NCBI GenBank assembly: GCA_017937845.1
Contig: JAGBCV010000004.1
Location: forward strand, 1 to 37,510
Reading direction: 5' to 3'
Source: Clostridia bacterium
GTDB lineage: Bacteria > Bacillota > Clostridia > Oscillospirales > CAG-272
Length of the DNA stretch: 37,510 nucleotides
This document shows positions 24,019 to 34,170 of this stretch, in pieces; position 1 is the stretch's first letter; each line of letters begins with the position of its first letter. The notes below the pieces were generated by a model that was not told the DNA's origin, did not search any database, and worked only from the letters and a program-made list of their open reading frames with translations. Made by a program: the position numbers and the translations under genes.

Positions 24019-25680
24019 ATGAACGGTTATCAGAAGTATACGAAGCAATTTTTCCCCGCGGAAAACGTATCTGCGGATTGGATGAAAAAAACATATCTTG
24101 AAAAAGCGCCGATCTGGTGCAGCGTTGACCTCAGAGATGGCAACCAGGCGCTCATCGTACCGATGAGCCTTGAAGAAAAATTAGAATTTTTCAGACTTCT
24201 TGTGAAGATTGGATTTAAGGAGATCGAAATCGGTTTCCCTGCGGCAAGTGAAACGGAATATGAATTTTGCCGTACACTCATTGAAAACGATATGATTCCC
24301 GATGACGTGACGATTCAGGTTCTCACACAATCCCGTGAGCATATCATCGCCAAGACCTTTGAAGCGCTCCGCGGCGCAAAGCACGCGGTCGTGCATCTTT
24401 ATAACTCCACCTCGGTCGCACAGCGCGAGCAGGTGTTCAAAAAATCCAAGGAAGAGATCATCGAAATTGCAAAATTCGGTGCGAAACTCTGCAAGGAATA
24501 TCGCGCAAAAACAGAGGGGCATTTCACCTTTGAATATTCTCCCGAAAGCTTCACGGGTACAGAACCCGAATTTGCGGCGGAAATTTGCAATGAGGTCATC
24601 GATATCTGGCAGCCGAACGAAGACGATAAGGTCATCATCAATCTGCCCGTAACGGTTTCCCATTCCATGCCGCACATTTATGCAAATCAAGTCGAATATA
24701 TGTGCAAGCATCTCCATAACAGAGAAAATCTGATCATTTCTCTCCATCCGCACAACGACCGCGGATGCGCTGTTGCGGATAGCGAAATGGGACTTCTTGC
24801 CGGAGGCGACCGTATCGAGGGTACACTTTTCGGAAACGGCGAACGTACGGGCAACGTGGATATCATCACGCTTGCGCTCAATATGTATTCGCAGGGCGTT
24901 GACCCCGAGCTTGATTTCTCGAACCTCCCCGAAATCTGCGCGACCTATGAAAAGGTAACGCGTATGCACGTCTATGAACGTCAGCCGTATAGCGGTGCGC
25001 TCGTCTTTGCGGCGTTCAGCGGCTCGCATCAGGATGCCATCGCCAAGGGTATGCACTACCGCGAGGCACACGGAAACGGCATCTGGAACGTGCCGTATCT
25101 TCCCATCGACCCGACCGATGTCGGCAGAGTTTACGAAGCAGACGTTATCCGCATCAACTCCCAGTCGGGCAAGGGCGGTATCGGTTATCTGCTCGAAACC
25201 AAATACGCGCTCATTCTCCCGCCCAAGATGCGCGAGGTCTTCGGTTATCACGTCAAGAGCATTTCCGACCATGCGCATAAGGAGCTTTCTCCCGATGAAG
25301 TACATAACATCTTCCTTGAAAATTACGTCAATATTTCGGGTCATCTGACGGTCAAAACGGCAACCTTCCTGCAAATCGAGGGTGGATTCATTGCCAACGT
25401 AGCGATGTCCGTGGACAACAAGGATTATAACGTATCCGCGCAGGGTAACGGTCGACTGGACGCGGTTTCCAACGCCATCAGCTCCGTTATGGGCAACTGC
25501 TATACGCTCGATAGCTATTCCGAGCACGCGCTTGAGGACGGCACGACCTCGAGAGCCGCATCCTACGTTTCCGTCAAGGATAAGGACGGCAAGCTCACTT
25601 GGGGTGTCGGTATCCATAGCGATATCATGGAATCCTCCGTCAAAGCGCTCGTCAGCGCCATCAACCGTATGCTCGCTTGA
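24019..25680 (+). CDS. leuA: 2-isopropylmalate synthase
   Basis: A 553-residue enzyme condensing acetyl-CoA with 2-oxoisovalerate, the first committed step of leucine synthesis. The HMGL-like TIM barrel starts with WCSVDLRDGNQAL (catalytic R39, D40). The metal-binding HPHNDRG motif and GTLFGNGERTGNVD are present. The C-terminal part has the LeuA allosteric/dimerisation domain, usually leucine-sensing (SGHLTVKTATFLQIEGG...). Length and the start MNGYQKYTKQFFP fit the long type-2 LeuA form. The ATG at 24019 follows GGAAAGGAAA; an in-frame ATG at 23995 is poorly placed. It is the first gene of leuACDB behind the leucine T-box. Confidence 0.96.
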   Translation: MNGYQKYTKQFFPAENVSADWMKKTYLEKAPIWCSVDLRDGNQALIVPMSLEEKLEFFRLLVKIGFKEIEIGFPAASETEYEFCRTLIENDMIPDDVTIQVLTQSREHIIAKTFEALRGAKHAVVHLYNSTSVAQREQVFKKSKEEIIEIAKFGAKLCKEYRAKTEGHFTFEYSPESFTGTEPEFAAEICNEVIDIWQPNEDDKVIINLPVTVSHSMPHIYANQVEYMCKHLHNRENLIISLHPHNDRGCAVADSEMGLLAGGDRIEGTLFGNGERTGNVDIITLALNMYSQGVDPELDFSNLPEICATYEKVTRMHVYERQPYSGALVFAAFSGSHQDAIAKGMHYREAHGNGIWNVPYLPIDPTDVGRVYEADVIRINSQSGKGGIGYLLETKYALILPPKMREVFGYHVKSISDHAHKELSPDEVHNIFLENYVNISGHLTVKTATFLQIEGGFIANVAMSVDNKDYNVSAQGNGRLDAVSNAISSVMGNCYTLDSYSEHALEDGTTSRAASYVSVKDKDGKLTWGVGIHSDIMESSVKALVSAINRMLA

Positions 25681-25740
25681 ACGATATTCAGTTTTGCTTT
25701 TGAACAATGTTCAAAATGATACAGAAAGAAGGAAATTATC

Positions 25741-27000
25741 ATGTCTATGACAATGACACAAAAGATTCTCGCCGCTCACGCGGGACTTGACAAGGTGGAA
25801 GCGGGCGAGCTGATCCTCGTTTCGCTCGACCGTGTGCTTGGCAACGATATCACCTCTCCCGTTGCCATTCGTGAATTTAATAAGCTCGGCTATGATGCCG
25901 TTTATGATAAGACCAAAGTAACGATGGTCATGGACCATTTCGCGCCGAATAAGGATATCAAAGCCGCGATCCAGTGCAAGATGTGCCGTGATTTCTGCGC
26001 GGAAAAGGAAGTCGTTCATTTTTATGACGTTGGTCAGATGGGCGTTGAACACGCGCTTCTCCCCGAAAAAGGACTTGTCGTTTCGGGCGACGTCGTCATC
26101 GGCGCGGACTCCCACACCTGTACCTACGGCGCTCTCGGCGCATTCTCCACAGGTGTTGGTTCGAGCGATATGGCGTGCGGCATGGCGACGGGCAAGGCTT
26201 GGTTCAAGGTACCCTCTGCCATCAAATTCGTGCTTCATGGAAAGTTGAATCCGCATATCACGGGTAAGGACGTGATCCTCCATATCATCGGTAAGATCGG
26301 TGTAGATGGCGCGCTTTACCGTTCCATGGAATTTACGGGCGAGGGCGTTTCTGAGCTTTCCGTCACGGACAGACTCACCATTTGCAATATGGTGATCGAA
26401 GCGGGCGCGAAAAACGGCATTTTTGAAGTGGACGAAAAAACGCTTGCGTATATCGCAGAGCGTTCCGACAGAAAACCCGTCGTTTATAAGGCTGACGAGG
26501 ACGCGGTCTATGACGAGGTCATCGATATCGACCTTTCGACCATCAAACCGACCGTTGCGTTCCCGCATCTTCCCGAAAATACACATACCACCGATGAGAT
26601 CGACGAGATCAAGATCGACCAAGTCGTCATCGGCTCTTGCACGAACGGCTATTACGAAAACATCAAGGAAGCCGCTGAGATCATGCGCGGCAGAAAGGTT
26701 GCGAGGGGCGTTCGCGCCATCATCATTCCCGCGACACAGGAAATTTATCTGCGCGCCATGAGAGAAGGACTTCTCGAAGTCTTTATCGAAGCGGGCTGCG
26801 CGGTTTCCACGCCGACTTGCGGACCTTGTCTTGGCGGTCATATGGGTATTTTGGCGCCGCATGAACGCGCCGTTGCGACCACCAACCGCAACTTTGTCGG
26901 CAGAATGGGCGACCCCACCTCTGAGGTCTATCTTGCCTCCCCTGCGGTTGCGGCGGCAAGCGCTATTCTCGGCAGAATCGCTTCTGCTGACGAGCTGTAA
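25741..27000 (+). CDS. leuC: 3-isopropylmalate dehydratase large subunit
   Basis: A 419-residue aconitase-superfamily subunit that carries the [4Fe-4S] cluster and, with LeuD, isomerises 2- to 3-isopropylmalate. Cluster cysteines are C300 in IGSCTNGYY and C360/C363 in [18 protein letters not shown] and [21 protein letters not shown] are other active-site motifs. Length marks the short archaeal/clostridial LeuC type (HacA-like) that works with a separate short LeuD. It lies 60 nt after leuA and 21 nt before leuD; GAAGGAAA precedes the ATG. Confidence 0.97.
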   Translation: MSMTMTQKILAAHAGLDKVEAGELILVSLDRVLGNDITSPVAIREFNKLGYDAVYDKTKVTMVMDHFAPNKDIKAAIQCKMCRDFCAEKEVVHFYDVGQMGVEHALLPEKGLVVSGDVVIGADSHTCTYGALGAFSTGVGSSDMACGMATGKAWFKVPSAIKFVLHGKLNPHITGKDVILHIIGKIGVDGALYRSMEFTGEGVSELSVTDRLTICNMVIEAGAKNGIFEVDEKTLAYIAERSDRKPVVYKADEDAVYDEVIDIDLSTIKPTVAFPHLPENTHTTDEIDEIKIDQVVIGSCTNGYYENIKEAAEIMRGRKVARGVRAIIIPATQEIYLRAMREGLLEVFIEAGCAVSTPTCGPCLGGHMGILAPHERAVATTNRNFVGRMGDPTSEVYLASPAVAAASAILGRIASADEL

Positions 27001-27021
27001 TTTCGGAAAGGAGTTTGTGTC

Positions 27022-27516
27022 ATGAAATTTGAAGGAAAAGTCATCAAATACGGCGATAACGTCGATACGGACGTCATCATTCCCGCGCGTTATCTCAATA
27101 CCATCGATAAAAAAGAACTCGCGTCCCACTGCATGGAGGACCTTGATGCGGATTTTCAGAATAAAGTGAAAACGGCGAATATCATCGTGGCGGGCAACAA
27201 CTTCGGTTGCGGTTCTTCCCGTGAACACGCGCCTCTCGCCATCAAGGAAAGCGGTGTAACGCTCGTCATTGCCAAGAGCTTTGCGAGAATCTTCTATCGC
27301 AACGCCATCAATATCGGTCTTGCCATTTATGAATGTCCCGAAGCGGCAGAAGCCATCGCAGACGGCGACGAGGTCTTCTCGGATTCCGACCTCGGTATCA
27401 TCGAAAACAAGACCACGGGCGCGACCTACAATACAAAGCCGTTTCCGGAATTTATCGCAAAAATTATCGCAGATGGCGGACTTATGGAAGCCATCAAAAA
27501 GGGAAATATTCGTTGA
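27022..27516 (+). CDS. leuD: 3-isopropylmalate dehydratase small subunit
   Basis: A 164-residue swivel-domain partner of Leu[16 protein letters not shown] near the N-terminus and [19 protein letters not shown], the substrate-binding loop, are diagnostic. The length of about 165 residues matches the short type paired with the short LeuC here. GGAAAGGAG precedes the ATG, and leuB follows after 15 nt. Confidence 0.97.
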   Translation: MKFEGKVIKYGDNVDTDVIIPARYLNTIDKKELASHCMEDLDADFQNKVKTANIIVAGNNFGCGSSREHAPLAIKESGVTLVIAKSFARIFYRNAINIGLAIYECPEAAEAIADGDEVFSDSDLGIIENKTTGATYNTKPFPEFIAKIIADGGLMEAIKKGNIR

Positions 27517-27531
27517 AAAGAGGAATGAATC

Positions 27532-28602
27532 ATGAAACTGAACATTGCTTTGCTCAAGGGCGACGGGATCGGTCCCGAGATCGTAGATTCTGCCGTCAGA
27601 GTTTTGAATAAAATTGGAGAAAAATTTGGTCATGAATTTGTATTCACGCCGTATCTCATCGGTGGTGCGGCGATCGATGCGACGGGTGAACCGCTCCCGA
27701 AAGAAACCGTAGAGGGTTGTCTTGCTTCGGATAGCGTGCTTCTCGGCGCGGTCGGCGGACCGAAATGGGATACGCTCCCCGGAAATAAGCGTCCCGAAAA
27801 GGCGCTTCTCGGCATCCGTTCTGCCATGGAGCTTTACACCAATCTTCGTCCTGCGCGCCTGTATCCTGCGCTGAAGGATGATTGCCCGCTCCGCCCCGAT
27901 ATCGTGGAAAAGGGCTTTGATATCCTCATCGTCAGAGAACTTACGGGTGGTATTTATTTCGGTGACCGCGGTTATCGTGACGGAAAATACGGCGAGGAAG
28001 CGTACGACACCGAATGTTACAGCCGTCTGGAAATTGAAAGAATTTGCCGTGCGGCGTTTGAAGCGGCGATGGTGAGAAACAAAAGAGTCATCAGCATCGA
28101 CAAGGCAAACGTCCTTGAGACTTCTCGCCTTTGGAGAAAGACCATTCACGAGATGGCTTCCGAATATCCCGAGGTCACCGTTACGGATATGCTCGTAGAC
28201 AACGCGGCGATGCAGCTCGTCCGCAACCCCTCTCAGTTTGACGTGATTGTAACGACCAATATGTTTGGCGATATTCTTTCCGACGAAGCCTCTCAGATCA
28301 CAGGCTCTATCGGTATGCTCCCTTCGGCATCGCTCGGCGCGACGAAGCGCGGTCTTTATGAGCCTATCCACGGCTCTGCACCCGATATCGCGGGACAGAA
28401 CAAGGCAAATCCGATTGCGACCATTCTTTCCGCGGCAATGATGCTCCGCTATGCGTTTGCGCTTGAAGCAGAAGCACTTGCCATCGAAAACGCAGTTGAT
28501 AAGGTTCTCGAAGCGGGACTTCGCACAGCGGATATCGCACACGGTGCAGATGCGCTCGGTACGGTCGAAATGACGGACGCGATTTTGGCGGCGCTTGCAT
28601 AA
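27532..28602 (+). CDS. leuB: 3-isopropylmalate dehydrogenase
   Basis: A 356-residue NAD-dependent oxidative decarboxylase that converts 3-isopropylmalate to 2-oxoisocaproate. [26 protein letters not shown] (the LeuB-specific loop), [14 protein letters not shown] (catalytic Lys) and [27 protein letters not shown] are typical, as is [17 protein letters not shown] for NAD binding. It is the last gene of leuACDB; the aminotransferase for the final step is not in the window. Confidence 0.98.
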   Translation: MKLNIALLKGDGIGPEIVDSAVRVLNKIGEKFGHEFVFTPYLIGGAAIDATGEPLPKETVEGCLASDSVLLGAVGGPKWDTLPGNKRPEKALLGIRSAMELYTNLRPARLYPALKDDCPLRPDIVEKGFDILIVRELTGGIYFGDRGYRDGKYGEEAYDTECYSRLEIERICRAAFEAAMVRNKRVISIDKANVLETSRLWRKTIHEMASEYPEVTVTDMLVDNAAMQLVRNPSQFDVIVTTNMFGDILSDEASQITGSIGMLPSASLGATKRGLYEPIHGSAPDIAGQNKANPIATILSAAMMLRYAFALEAEALAIENAVDKVLEAGLRTADIAHGADALGTVEMTDAILAALA

Positions 28603-28618
28603 TATGACTTGATTATGG

Positions 28619-28651
28619 AACAAGGACGGATTGCATATCCGTCCTTGTTTT
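28619..28651 (+). terminator. Terminator of leuACDB
   Basis: AACAAGGACGGAT (28619-28631) pairs with ATCCGTCCTTGTT (28637-28649) around TGCAT; a short T tract follows. Confidence 0.85.
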
Positions 28652-28709
28652 ATGAGCAAGTTTTGGCAGGGATCGCCTGCATTTTTTTATAATATTTATT
28701 AAGATTGAT

Positions 28710-28738
28710 TTGACAACGGCTATAATATATGATACAAT
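28710..28738 (+). promoter_or_regulatory. Sigma-A promoter of xylA
   Basis: TTGACA (28710-28715) and TACAAT (28733-28738) with a 17-base spacer. A second TATAAT-like string (28721-28726) is inside the spacer but has no matching -35 box. Confidence 0.82.
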
Positions 28739-28777
28739 GAAAATGTAAAATTATGAAAAAACGGAGGAATTTCAACA

Positions 28778-30088
28778 ATGGAATATTTCGTAAACATCCC
28801 CAAGATCAAATATGAAGGCAAAGAATCCACAAATCCCCTTTCCTTCAAATTCTACAATCCCGATGAGGTCATCGCAGGCAAGACCATGCGTGAACATCTC
28901 CGCTTCGCTATGTCCTACTGGCACACCATGTGCGCGGAAGGCTCCGATATGTTCGGTGTTGGTACAGGCGACAAATCCTATGGTGCAACCGACCCCATGG
29001 AACAGGCAAAGAACAAGGCATACGCAGCGTTTGAACTCATGGAAAAGCTTGATATCGACTATTACTGCTTCCATGACAGAGATATCGCTCCCGAGGGCGC
29101 AACGCTCGCAGAAACCAACGCAAGACTTGACGAGATCGCTGACCTTCTTGAAGAACTCATGAAGAAGAGTGGCAAGAAGCTCCTTTGGGGTACTGCAAAC
29201 TGCTTTGGCAACAAGCGTTATATGCACGGTGCAGGTACTGCTCCCAACGCTGACGTGTTTGCGTTTGCAGCAGCACAGATCAAAAAAGCGATCGAGATCA
29301 CCGTAAAGCTCGGCGGTGAAGGCTACGTATTCTGGGGCGGACGTGAAGGCTATGAAACGCTTCTCAATACCAACATGGCGCTTGAACAGGATAACATGGC
29401 TCGCCTTATGCGTATGGCAGTTGATTATGCGCGCTCCATCGGCTTCACAGGCGACTTCTACATCGAACCCAAGCCCAAGGAACCCACCAAGCATCAGTAT
29501 GATTTCGACGTTGCAACCGTTCTTGCATTCCTCAGAAAATACGGTCTTGATAAAGATTTCAAGATGAACGTAGAAGCAAACCATGCAACGCTCGCGGCTC
29601 ACACCTTCCAGCATGAGCTTCGCGTTGCAAGAGATAACGGCGCATTCGGTTCCATCGACGCAAACCAGGGCGATATGCTCCTCGGCTGGGATACCGACCA
29701 GTTCCCGACAAATGTATACGAAACCGCGCTCTGCATGTACGAAGTACTCAAGGCAGGTGGCTTCACCAAGGGTGGTCTTAACTTTGACGCAAAGACTCGC
29801 CGCGGCTCCAACACCGCAGAGGATATCTTCCTTGCATATATCGCAGGTATGGATGCGTTTGCGCTCGGTCTCAGAATCGCAGATAAGATGATCCGCGACG
29901 GCAGAATCGACAAATTCGTTGACGACCGCTATGCAAGCTACAAGACCGGTATCGGTAAGAAGATCGTAGACGGCACCGTGACCATGGCAGAGCTTGAAGC
30001 ATATGCTCTCGAAATGGGCGATGTCACCACCAACATCAGCGGCAAACAGGAATATCTCGAAGGCGTTATGAACGCTCTCATGTTTTAA
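28778..30088 (+). CDS. xylA: Xylose isomerase
   Basis: A 436-residue, metal-dependent isomerase of D-xylose to D-xylulose (type II, about 440 residues). The catalytic His and Asp are H99 and D102 in [13 protein letters not shown]. Other motifs are [16 protein letters not shown], the metal-binding Glu in [28 protein letters not shown] [16 protein letters not shown], and [29 protein letters not shown] precedes the ATG. The MITE-like element separates it from xylB, but co-expression is plausible if that hairpin terminates only partly. Codon use suggests strong expression. Confidence 0.98.
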   Translation: MEYFVNIPKIKYEGKESTNPLSFKFYNPDEVIAGKTMREHLRFAMSYWHTMCAEGSDMFGVGTGDKSYGATDPMEQAKNKAYAAFELMEKLDIDYYCFHDRDIAPEGATLAETNARLDEIADLLEELMKKSGKKLLWGTANCFGNKRYMHGAGTAPNADVFAFAAAQIKKAIEITVKLGGEGYVFWGGREGYETLLNTNMALEQDNMARLMRMAVDYARSIGFTGDFYIEPKPKEPTKHQYDFDVATVLAFLRKYGLDKDFKMNVEANHATLAAHTFQHELRVARDNGAFGSIDANQGDMLLGWDTDQFPTNVYETALCMYEVLKAGGFTKGGLNFDAKTRRGSNTAEDIFLAYIAGMDAFALGLRIADKMIRDGRIDKFVDDRYASYKTGIGKKIVDGTVTMAELEAYALEMGDVTTNISGKQEYLEGVMNALMF

Positions 30089-30132
30089 TCCAAGCATTGA
30101 CTTTTCTATGGGGCTGTAAAAAATTCATTGCA

Positions 30133-30279
30133 AAAAATAGCCTCCCCTGTGTAAGGGGAGGTGGATTTTGCGAAGCAAAAGACGGAAGGGTTGGCGCTGC
30201 AACCTATCATCAGAGGGGACCAATCCCTCAGTTTCGCTGACGCTCAACAGCTCCCTTTACACAAGGGAGCCTGTTTTTT
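30133..30279. mobile_element. MITE-like palindromic element between xylA and xylB
   Basis: A non-coding element of about 145 bp with inverted ends. The left end is a hairpin, CCTCCCC-TGTGTAA-GGGGAGG (30141-30161). The right end is GCTCCCT-TTACACA-AGGGAGC (30250-30270). The two loops are complementary to each other, so the ends can pair with one another as well as fold alone. The outer flanks AAAAAATAG and its near complement CTGTTTTTT continue the inverted repeat. Inside are TTTTGC-GAA-GCAAAA and TCAG-TTTCG-CTGA hairpins. No transposase is encoded. The right hairpin with its T tract probably also terminates xylA transcripts. Confidence 0.65.
30250..30278 (+). terminator. Terminator-like right end of the palindromic element
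   Basis: GCTCCCT/AGGGAGC hairpin (30250-30270) followed by CTGTTTTTT. It is the only terminator-like structure between xylA and xylB. Confidence 0.65.
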
Positions 30280-30357
30280 ATTTCCTGAGAAATTGCTGGA
30301 ATCGACTCGCCTCTTTTTATAGTCCCGCCAAATTTATAAATCAAAAGGAGACCGAAT

Positions 30358-32181
30358 ATGCGTTATGTAATTGGTATTGACCTTGGAACCTCGGGTACAA
30401 AGACGGTTCTTTTTGACGAAAACGGTGTAACGATGGCATCGGCTCTCGTGGAATATCCGATGTATCAGCCGCAAAACGGTTGGGCAGAGCAAGATCCCGA
30501 GGATTGGTGGCATGCGGCAAGAGATACCATTCGTACGGTCATTGAAAAAAGCGGTGTTTGCAACCGTGATATCGTCGGCATCGGTATTTCCGGTCAGATG
30601 CACGGTCTTGTCATGCTCGACGAAAACAATAACGTGCTTCGTCCCTCGATCATTTGGTGCGACCAGCGTACCGCAGAGGAATGTGAAGATATCGAGCGTC
30701 TTGTCGGACGTGAACGCCTCATTGAGATCACGGCAAATCCTGCGCTTACGGGCTTTACCGCATCGAAGATCATGTGGGTCAAGAAGCATGAGCCTGAAAT
30801 CTATGCAAAATGCGCGCATATCTTGCTTCCCAAGGACTACGTGCGTTTGATGCTCACGGGCGAATATGCAACGGAGGTTTCTGATGCTTCGGGTATGCAG
30901 CTTCTTGATATTGCCAACCGCGTTTGGTCGCTTGAAGTGCTTGAAAAGCTCGATATCAGCATCGACCTGCTCGGTGAGGTTTACGAATCCCCCGATATCA
31001 CGGGTTATATCTCCGAGGAAGCGGCAGAAGCGACAGGACTTTATATGGGAACTCCTGTTGTCGGCGGTGCGGGCGATAATGCTGCGGCGGCGATCGGTAC
31101 GGGTACGGTAAACGACGGCGATGCGTTCACGACCATCGGTACGTCGGGCGTTGTTTTCGCGCATACCAAGGAAATGATCATCGACCCCGCGGGCAGAGTT
31201 CATACGTTCTGCTGTGCGGTTCCGGGTGAATGGCATGTCATGGGCGTGACCCAGGGCGCGGGACTTTCTCTCCGTTGGTTCCGTGATACGTTCTGCGCGG
31301 ATATCGTGGCGAACGCGAAAAATGAAGGCGTTGATCCCTATCAGATCATGGATGCCATGGCTGAAAAATCGGGCATTTCCGCGAGAAAGCTTTTGTTCCT
31401 CCCGTATCTCATGGGTGAAAGAACACCACATCTTGACCCCAATGCACGCGGTGCGTTCATCGGTCTTTCCGCTATCCACGATAGAGGCGATATGATTCGC
31501 GCCATCATGGAGGGTGTCAGCTATTCACTCATGGATTGCCTCAATGTCCTTGATGAAATGGGTGTCAATCCGAATAAGATGCTCGCCTGTGGCGGCGGCG
31601 GTTCGAGTCCGCTTTGGCGACAGATGCTTTCCGATATCTACGGCATGAATGTCATGACCGTCGATTCCAAGGAAGGTCCTGCCCTCGGCGTTGCGATCCT
31701 CGCCATGGTCGGCGCGGATATCTATAAGACCGTTCCCGAAGCGTGCGAAAAGATCATTCGTATCAAGACGACCACAGAGCCCATTGTGAAAAACAACAGA
31801 AATTACGCGGCAGTGTATGCGCGTTACCGTGCGCTCTATCCGCATCTCAAAGAGGATTACAAGGACCTTGCAAAGATGGAATTTTACGAGTATATCGTTC
31901 GTTATACGGATGAGGACCTCGCAAAATACGAGGAAGAGAAGATGTTCGCAAGGGCGACCAAGCGCCTTTTCCGCGAGCTTGACGAAAACCATAAGCTCAT
32001 GGAAAAATACGGCGTTCTCGACACTTATCTTACCGAAACCTTTGAAATGCTTGATATGTTCCGCGGTGTGCAGATGAACGAAAAGGTTCTTGACGCAGGG
32101 CAGAAGGAATTTTTTGAGCCTGAAAAATACTATCGCTACGTCAGAATGACCAGAGATAATATCAGAAAGCATCTTTCTTAA
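30358..32181 (+). CDS. xylB: Xylulokinase with C-terminal extension
   Basis: A FGGY-family kinase phosphorylating D-xylulose for entry to the pentose phosphate pathway. The first 497 residues are a normal XylB: IGIDLGTSGTKTVLFDENG at the start, GISGQMHGLVMLD, IIWCDQRT, catalytic D240 in GGAGDNAAAAIG, TIGTSGVVF, and ACGGGGSSPLWRQMLSDI. Residues 498-607 form an extra, highly charged, mostly helical tail (KEDYKDLAKMEFYEYIVRYT to the end) that is absent from typical 500-residue xylulokinases. I see no known domain in it. AAAAGGAG precedes the ATG. It pairs functionally with xylA upstream. Confidence 0.95.
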   Translation: MRYVIGIDLGTSGTKTVLFDENGVTMASALVEYPMYQPQNGWAEQDPEDWWHAARDTIRTVIEKSGVCNRDIVGIGISGQMHGLVMLDENNNVLRPSIIWCDQRTAEECEDIERLVGRERLIEITANPALTGFTASKIMWVKKHEPEIYAKCAHILLPKDYVRLMLTGEYATEVSDASGMQLLDIANRVWSLEVLEKLDISIDLLGEVYESPDITGYISEEAAEATGLYMGTPVVGGAGDNAAAAIGTGTVNDGDAFTTIGTSGVVFAHTKEMIIDPAGRVHTFCCAVPGEWHVMGVTQGAGLSLRWFRDTFCADIVANAKNEGVDPYQIMDAMAEKSGISARKLLFLPYLMGERTPHLDPNARGAFIGLSAIHDRGDMIRAIMEGVSYSLMDCLNVLDEMGVNPNKMLACGGGGSSPLWRQMLSDIYGMNVMTVDSKEGPALGVAILAMVGADIYKTVPEACEKIIRIKTTTEPIVKNNRNYAAVYARYRALYPHLKEDYKDLAKMEFYEYIVRYTDEDLAKYEEEKMFARATKRLFRELDENHKLMEKYGVLDTYLTETFEMLDMFRGVQMNEKVLDAGQKEFFEPEKYYRYVRMTRDNIRKHLS

Positions 32182-32193
32182 TAGGTGGCTATC

Positions 32194-32760
32194 ATGATTG
32201 ATTTGCGGATAGGTGATTGGATTACGCAATATTCTTCGGGATATTGGCAGATTTTCGATATCAAACCAAATTATGCGAGCAGCAATGACAAAGATCATGA
32301 AAAAGGCGAATTGCTGGGATATCATATTTTGTGTAAAAAAGCTTTTACAACAAAGATGAAACCGCGAATCATGGTGGAGTGGGTGCATTCAGATTGGTGT
32401 AACAAAGTGGATAAAGATACTGAGAACGCAATCTTGGCATATTTTGAAGAAAATCCAAAATTTTATCAAAAATTTATGGATACGCCGAATCGAGTGAATC
32501 CCGCCATTATGAATATATGGCTTTCTGTTCCGACGGAAGAAGAACACAAAATCACAACTTTTTTGGAGCATTGTCCTAAGCGTATCAATGATACGGAATT
32601 GACTCCTTTGTTAAGAGAGTATGGTCTTTCGGAATATGTAAACAAACGTCTTCCGGCTACGCATTTGATGAACTTTTTATTTTATCCTTGGGATATGGAT
32701 GAAAATTATAACCTTTTTTTGAGTGAACCTGAATGCAAAAAATTTGATGATGCTACATAA
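32194..32760 (+). CDS. Conserved hypothetical protein
   Basis: 188 residues of unknown function, soluble, without signal peptide or membrane segment. It begins MIDLRIGDWITQYSSGYWQIFDIKP and contains AFTTKMKPRIMVEWVHSDWC and an IMNIWLSVPTEEEHK segment, rich in Trp and acidic residues. AGGTGG (32183-32188) lies 5 nt before the ATG at 32194 and just after the xylB stop; a GTG at 32185 would sit inside this ribosome site, so it is not chosen. Codon use is clearly more AT-rich than xylB, which suggests later acquisition. It is probably co-transcribed with xylB and shares the terminator that follows. Confidence 0.7.
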   Translation: MIDLRIGDWITQYSSGYWQIFDIKPNYASSNDKDHEKGELLGYHILCKKAFTTKMKPRIMVEWVHSDWCNKVDKDTENAILAYFEENPKFYQKFMDTPNRVNPAIMNIWLSVPTEEEHKITTFLEHCPKRINDTELTPLLREYGLSEYVNKRLPATHLMNFLFYPWDMDENYNLFLSEPECKKFDDAT

Positions 32761-32764
32761 AACG

Positions 32765-32796
32765 ACCTCCCGATTCTGCGGAATCGGGAGGTTTTA
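32765..32796. terminator. Bidirectional terminator between convergent genes
   Basis: ACCTCCCGATTC (32765-32776) and GAATCGGGAGGT (32781-32792) form a perfect 12-bp stem with a TGCG loop; T-rich tails lie on both sides. It ends the xylB operon (plus) and the MATE gene (minus). Confidence 0.92.
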
Positions 32797-32816
32797 TTGT
32801 TTGATGGGAAGCGCGC

Positions 32817-34142
32817 TTAGTATTGATATCGTTTCTTATTCAGCGCAAGCAGGATAAGCGTGACGACACACGCCATAAATTCCGCAACGACGATGGAGAT
32901 CCAAATACCGTCCAGCTCCCAAACAAGGGGAAGAAGCATAACGGCGGCGATCTGAAAAACGAGCGTTCGGAGAAAGGACATGAGCGCAGAGATAAGCCCG
33001 TTGTTGAGCGCGGTGAAGAACGACGAGCCGAAGATGGCAACGCCTGCAAACAAAAACGAGAACGAATAGATATAAAATCCACGGACGGTCATATCGTAGA
33101 GACCTTTATCGTAGCTGACGAACATTCCTGAAAGCGGTTGGGCAAGGGAGATGGAAAGCGCTAGCATACAAACGGAAAACGCACCGATGATGACAAAACT
33201 TTTTCTGAGCAGACTTTTCAGCTCCGTATGATTGTCCGCGCCGTAATGATACCCGATGACGGGTGCCGTTCCGATGGCGTAGCCGATAAAGACGGCAAGA
33301 AATACGAGGTTGACGTACATCAAAACGCCATACGCCGCGACACCGTCCTCACCTGCGTATTTCATAAGCTGAATGTTATAAAGCATACTGACGAGCGACA
33401 TGGATACGTTGCTCATCAGCTCCGAAGAGCCGTTCGTGCAGGTTTTGAAAAGTGCTTTTCCATCGAATTTCATTTTGCCGAGGCGCAGAAGGCTTGAGTT
33501 GGGACGGAAAAAGTATATCAGCGGGATCGCACCGCCGACTACTTGGCTGAGCCCCGTTGCCGCCGCCGCACCGACAAGTCCCCATTTGAAAACGGCGATG
33601 AAAAGCGCGTCCAGCACCATATTGGTAACACCCGAAGCGATGGTTGCGATGAGTCCCAAGCCGGGCTTTTCCGCCGCAACGAAGAAGCTTTGAAATTCCA
33701 TTTGGAGCATGAAAGCCGTCAGCGCGATCAAAATGATTCTGCCGTAAAGCACACAATTTTCAAGAAGCTCGCCCTTGGCACCGAGAAGCGAAGCGATGGG
33801 ACGAATGAAAAGGATTCCAAAAACGGAAAGCACGATACCGCACGCGATGGAAATATAGACGATCATGGAAAAGAGCTGATTTGCTTTTTCGTGTTCACCC
33901 TCGCCCATCGTTTTGGAAACGAGTGCAGAACCGCCCGTTCCGAACATAAAGCCCAGTGTTCCGAGGATCATGAGAAAGGGCATGATGAAATTGACGGCGG
34001 CAAAGGGTGTCTTGCCGACAAAATTAGAAACGAAAAAGCCGTCCACCACGCCGTAAATGGACGTGAATATCATCATGATGATGGAAGGCAAGGTAAAACG
34101 CAAAAGTCTGCGATATGAAAAGTGGTCTGAAAGCTTGATCAT
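32817..34142 (-). CDS. MATE-family multidrug exporter (MepA-like)
   Basis: A 441-residue inner-membrane cation-coupled exporter with about 12 helices in two MatE halves. TLPSIIMMIFTSIYGVVDGFFVSN (near residue 16) and GTGGSALVSKTMGEGEHEKAN in the first half are the MATE/MepA signature; APVIGYHYGADNH marks the second half. MepA-type proteins export cationic compounds. The ATG at 34142 follows GAGGAGG (34148-34154); a longer frame to 34238 runs through the leader terminator and is rejected. Expression appears to be controlled by the structured leader upstream, consistent with guanidine or a related cation as inducer and possible substrate. Confidence 0.93.
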   Translation of the reverse strand: MIKLSDHFSYRRLLRFTLPSIIMMIFTSIYGVVDGFFVSNFVGKTPFAAVNFIMPFLMILGTLGFMFGTGGSALVSKTMGEGEHEKANQLFSMIVYISIACGIVLSVFGILFIRPIASLLGAKGELLENCVLYGRIILIALTAFMLQMEFQSFFVAAEKPGLGLIATIASGVTNMVLDALFIAVFKWGLVGAAAATGLSQVVGGAIPLIYFFRPNSSLLRLGKMKFDGKALFKTCTNGSSELMSNVSMSLVSMLYNIQLMKYAGEDGVAAYGVLMYVNLVFLAVFIGYAIGTAPVIGYHYGADNHTELKSLLRKSFVIIGAFSVCMLALSISLAQPLSGMFVSYDKGLYDMTVRGFYIYSFSFLFAGVAIFGSSFFTALNNGLISALMSFLRTLVFQIAAVMLLPLVWELDGIWISIVVAEFMACVVTLILLALNKKRYQY

Positions 34143-34170
34143 GAGAGCCTCCTCTGTGTGTTTACAAAAT

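Noticed and set aside
25711..28659. Very long minus-strand open frame (982 codons) opposite leuC, leuD and leuB
   Set aside because: It is a shadow of strongly biased codons in three certain genes on the other strand; its translation has no domains and it crosses gene borders.
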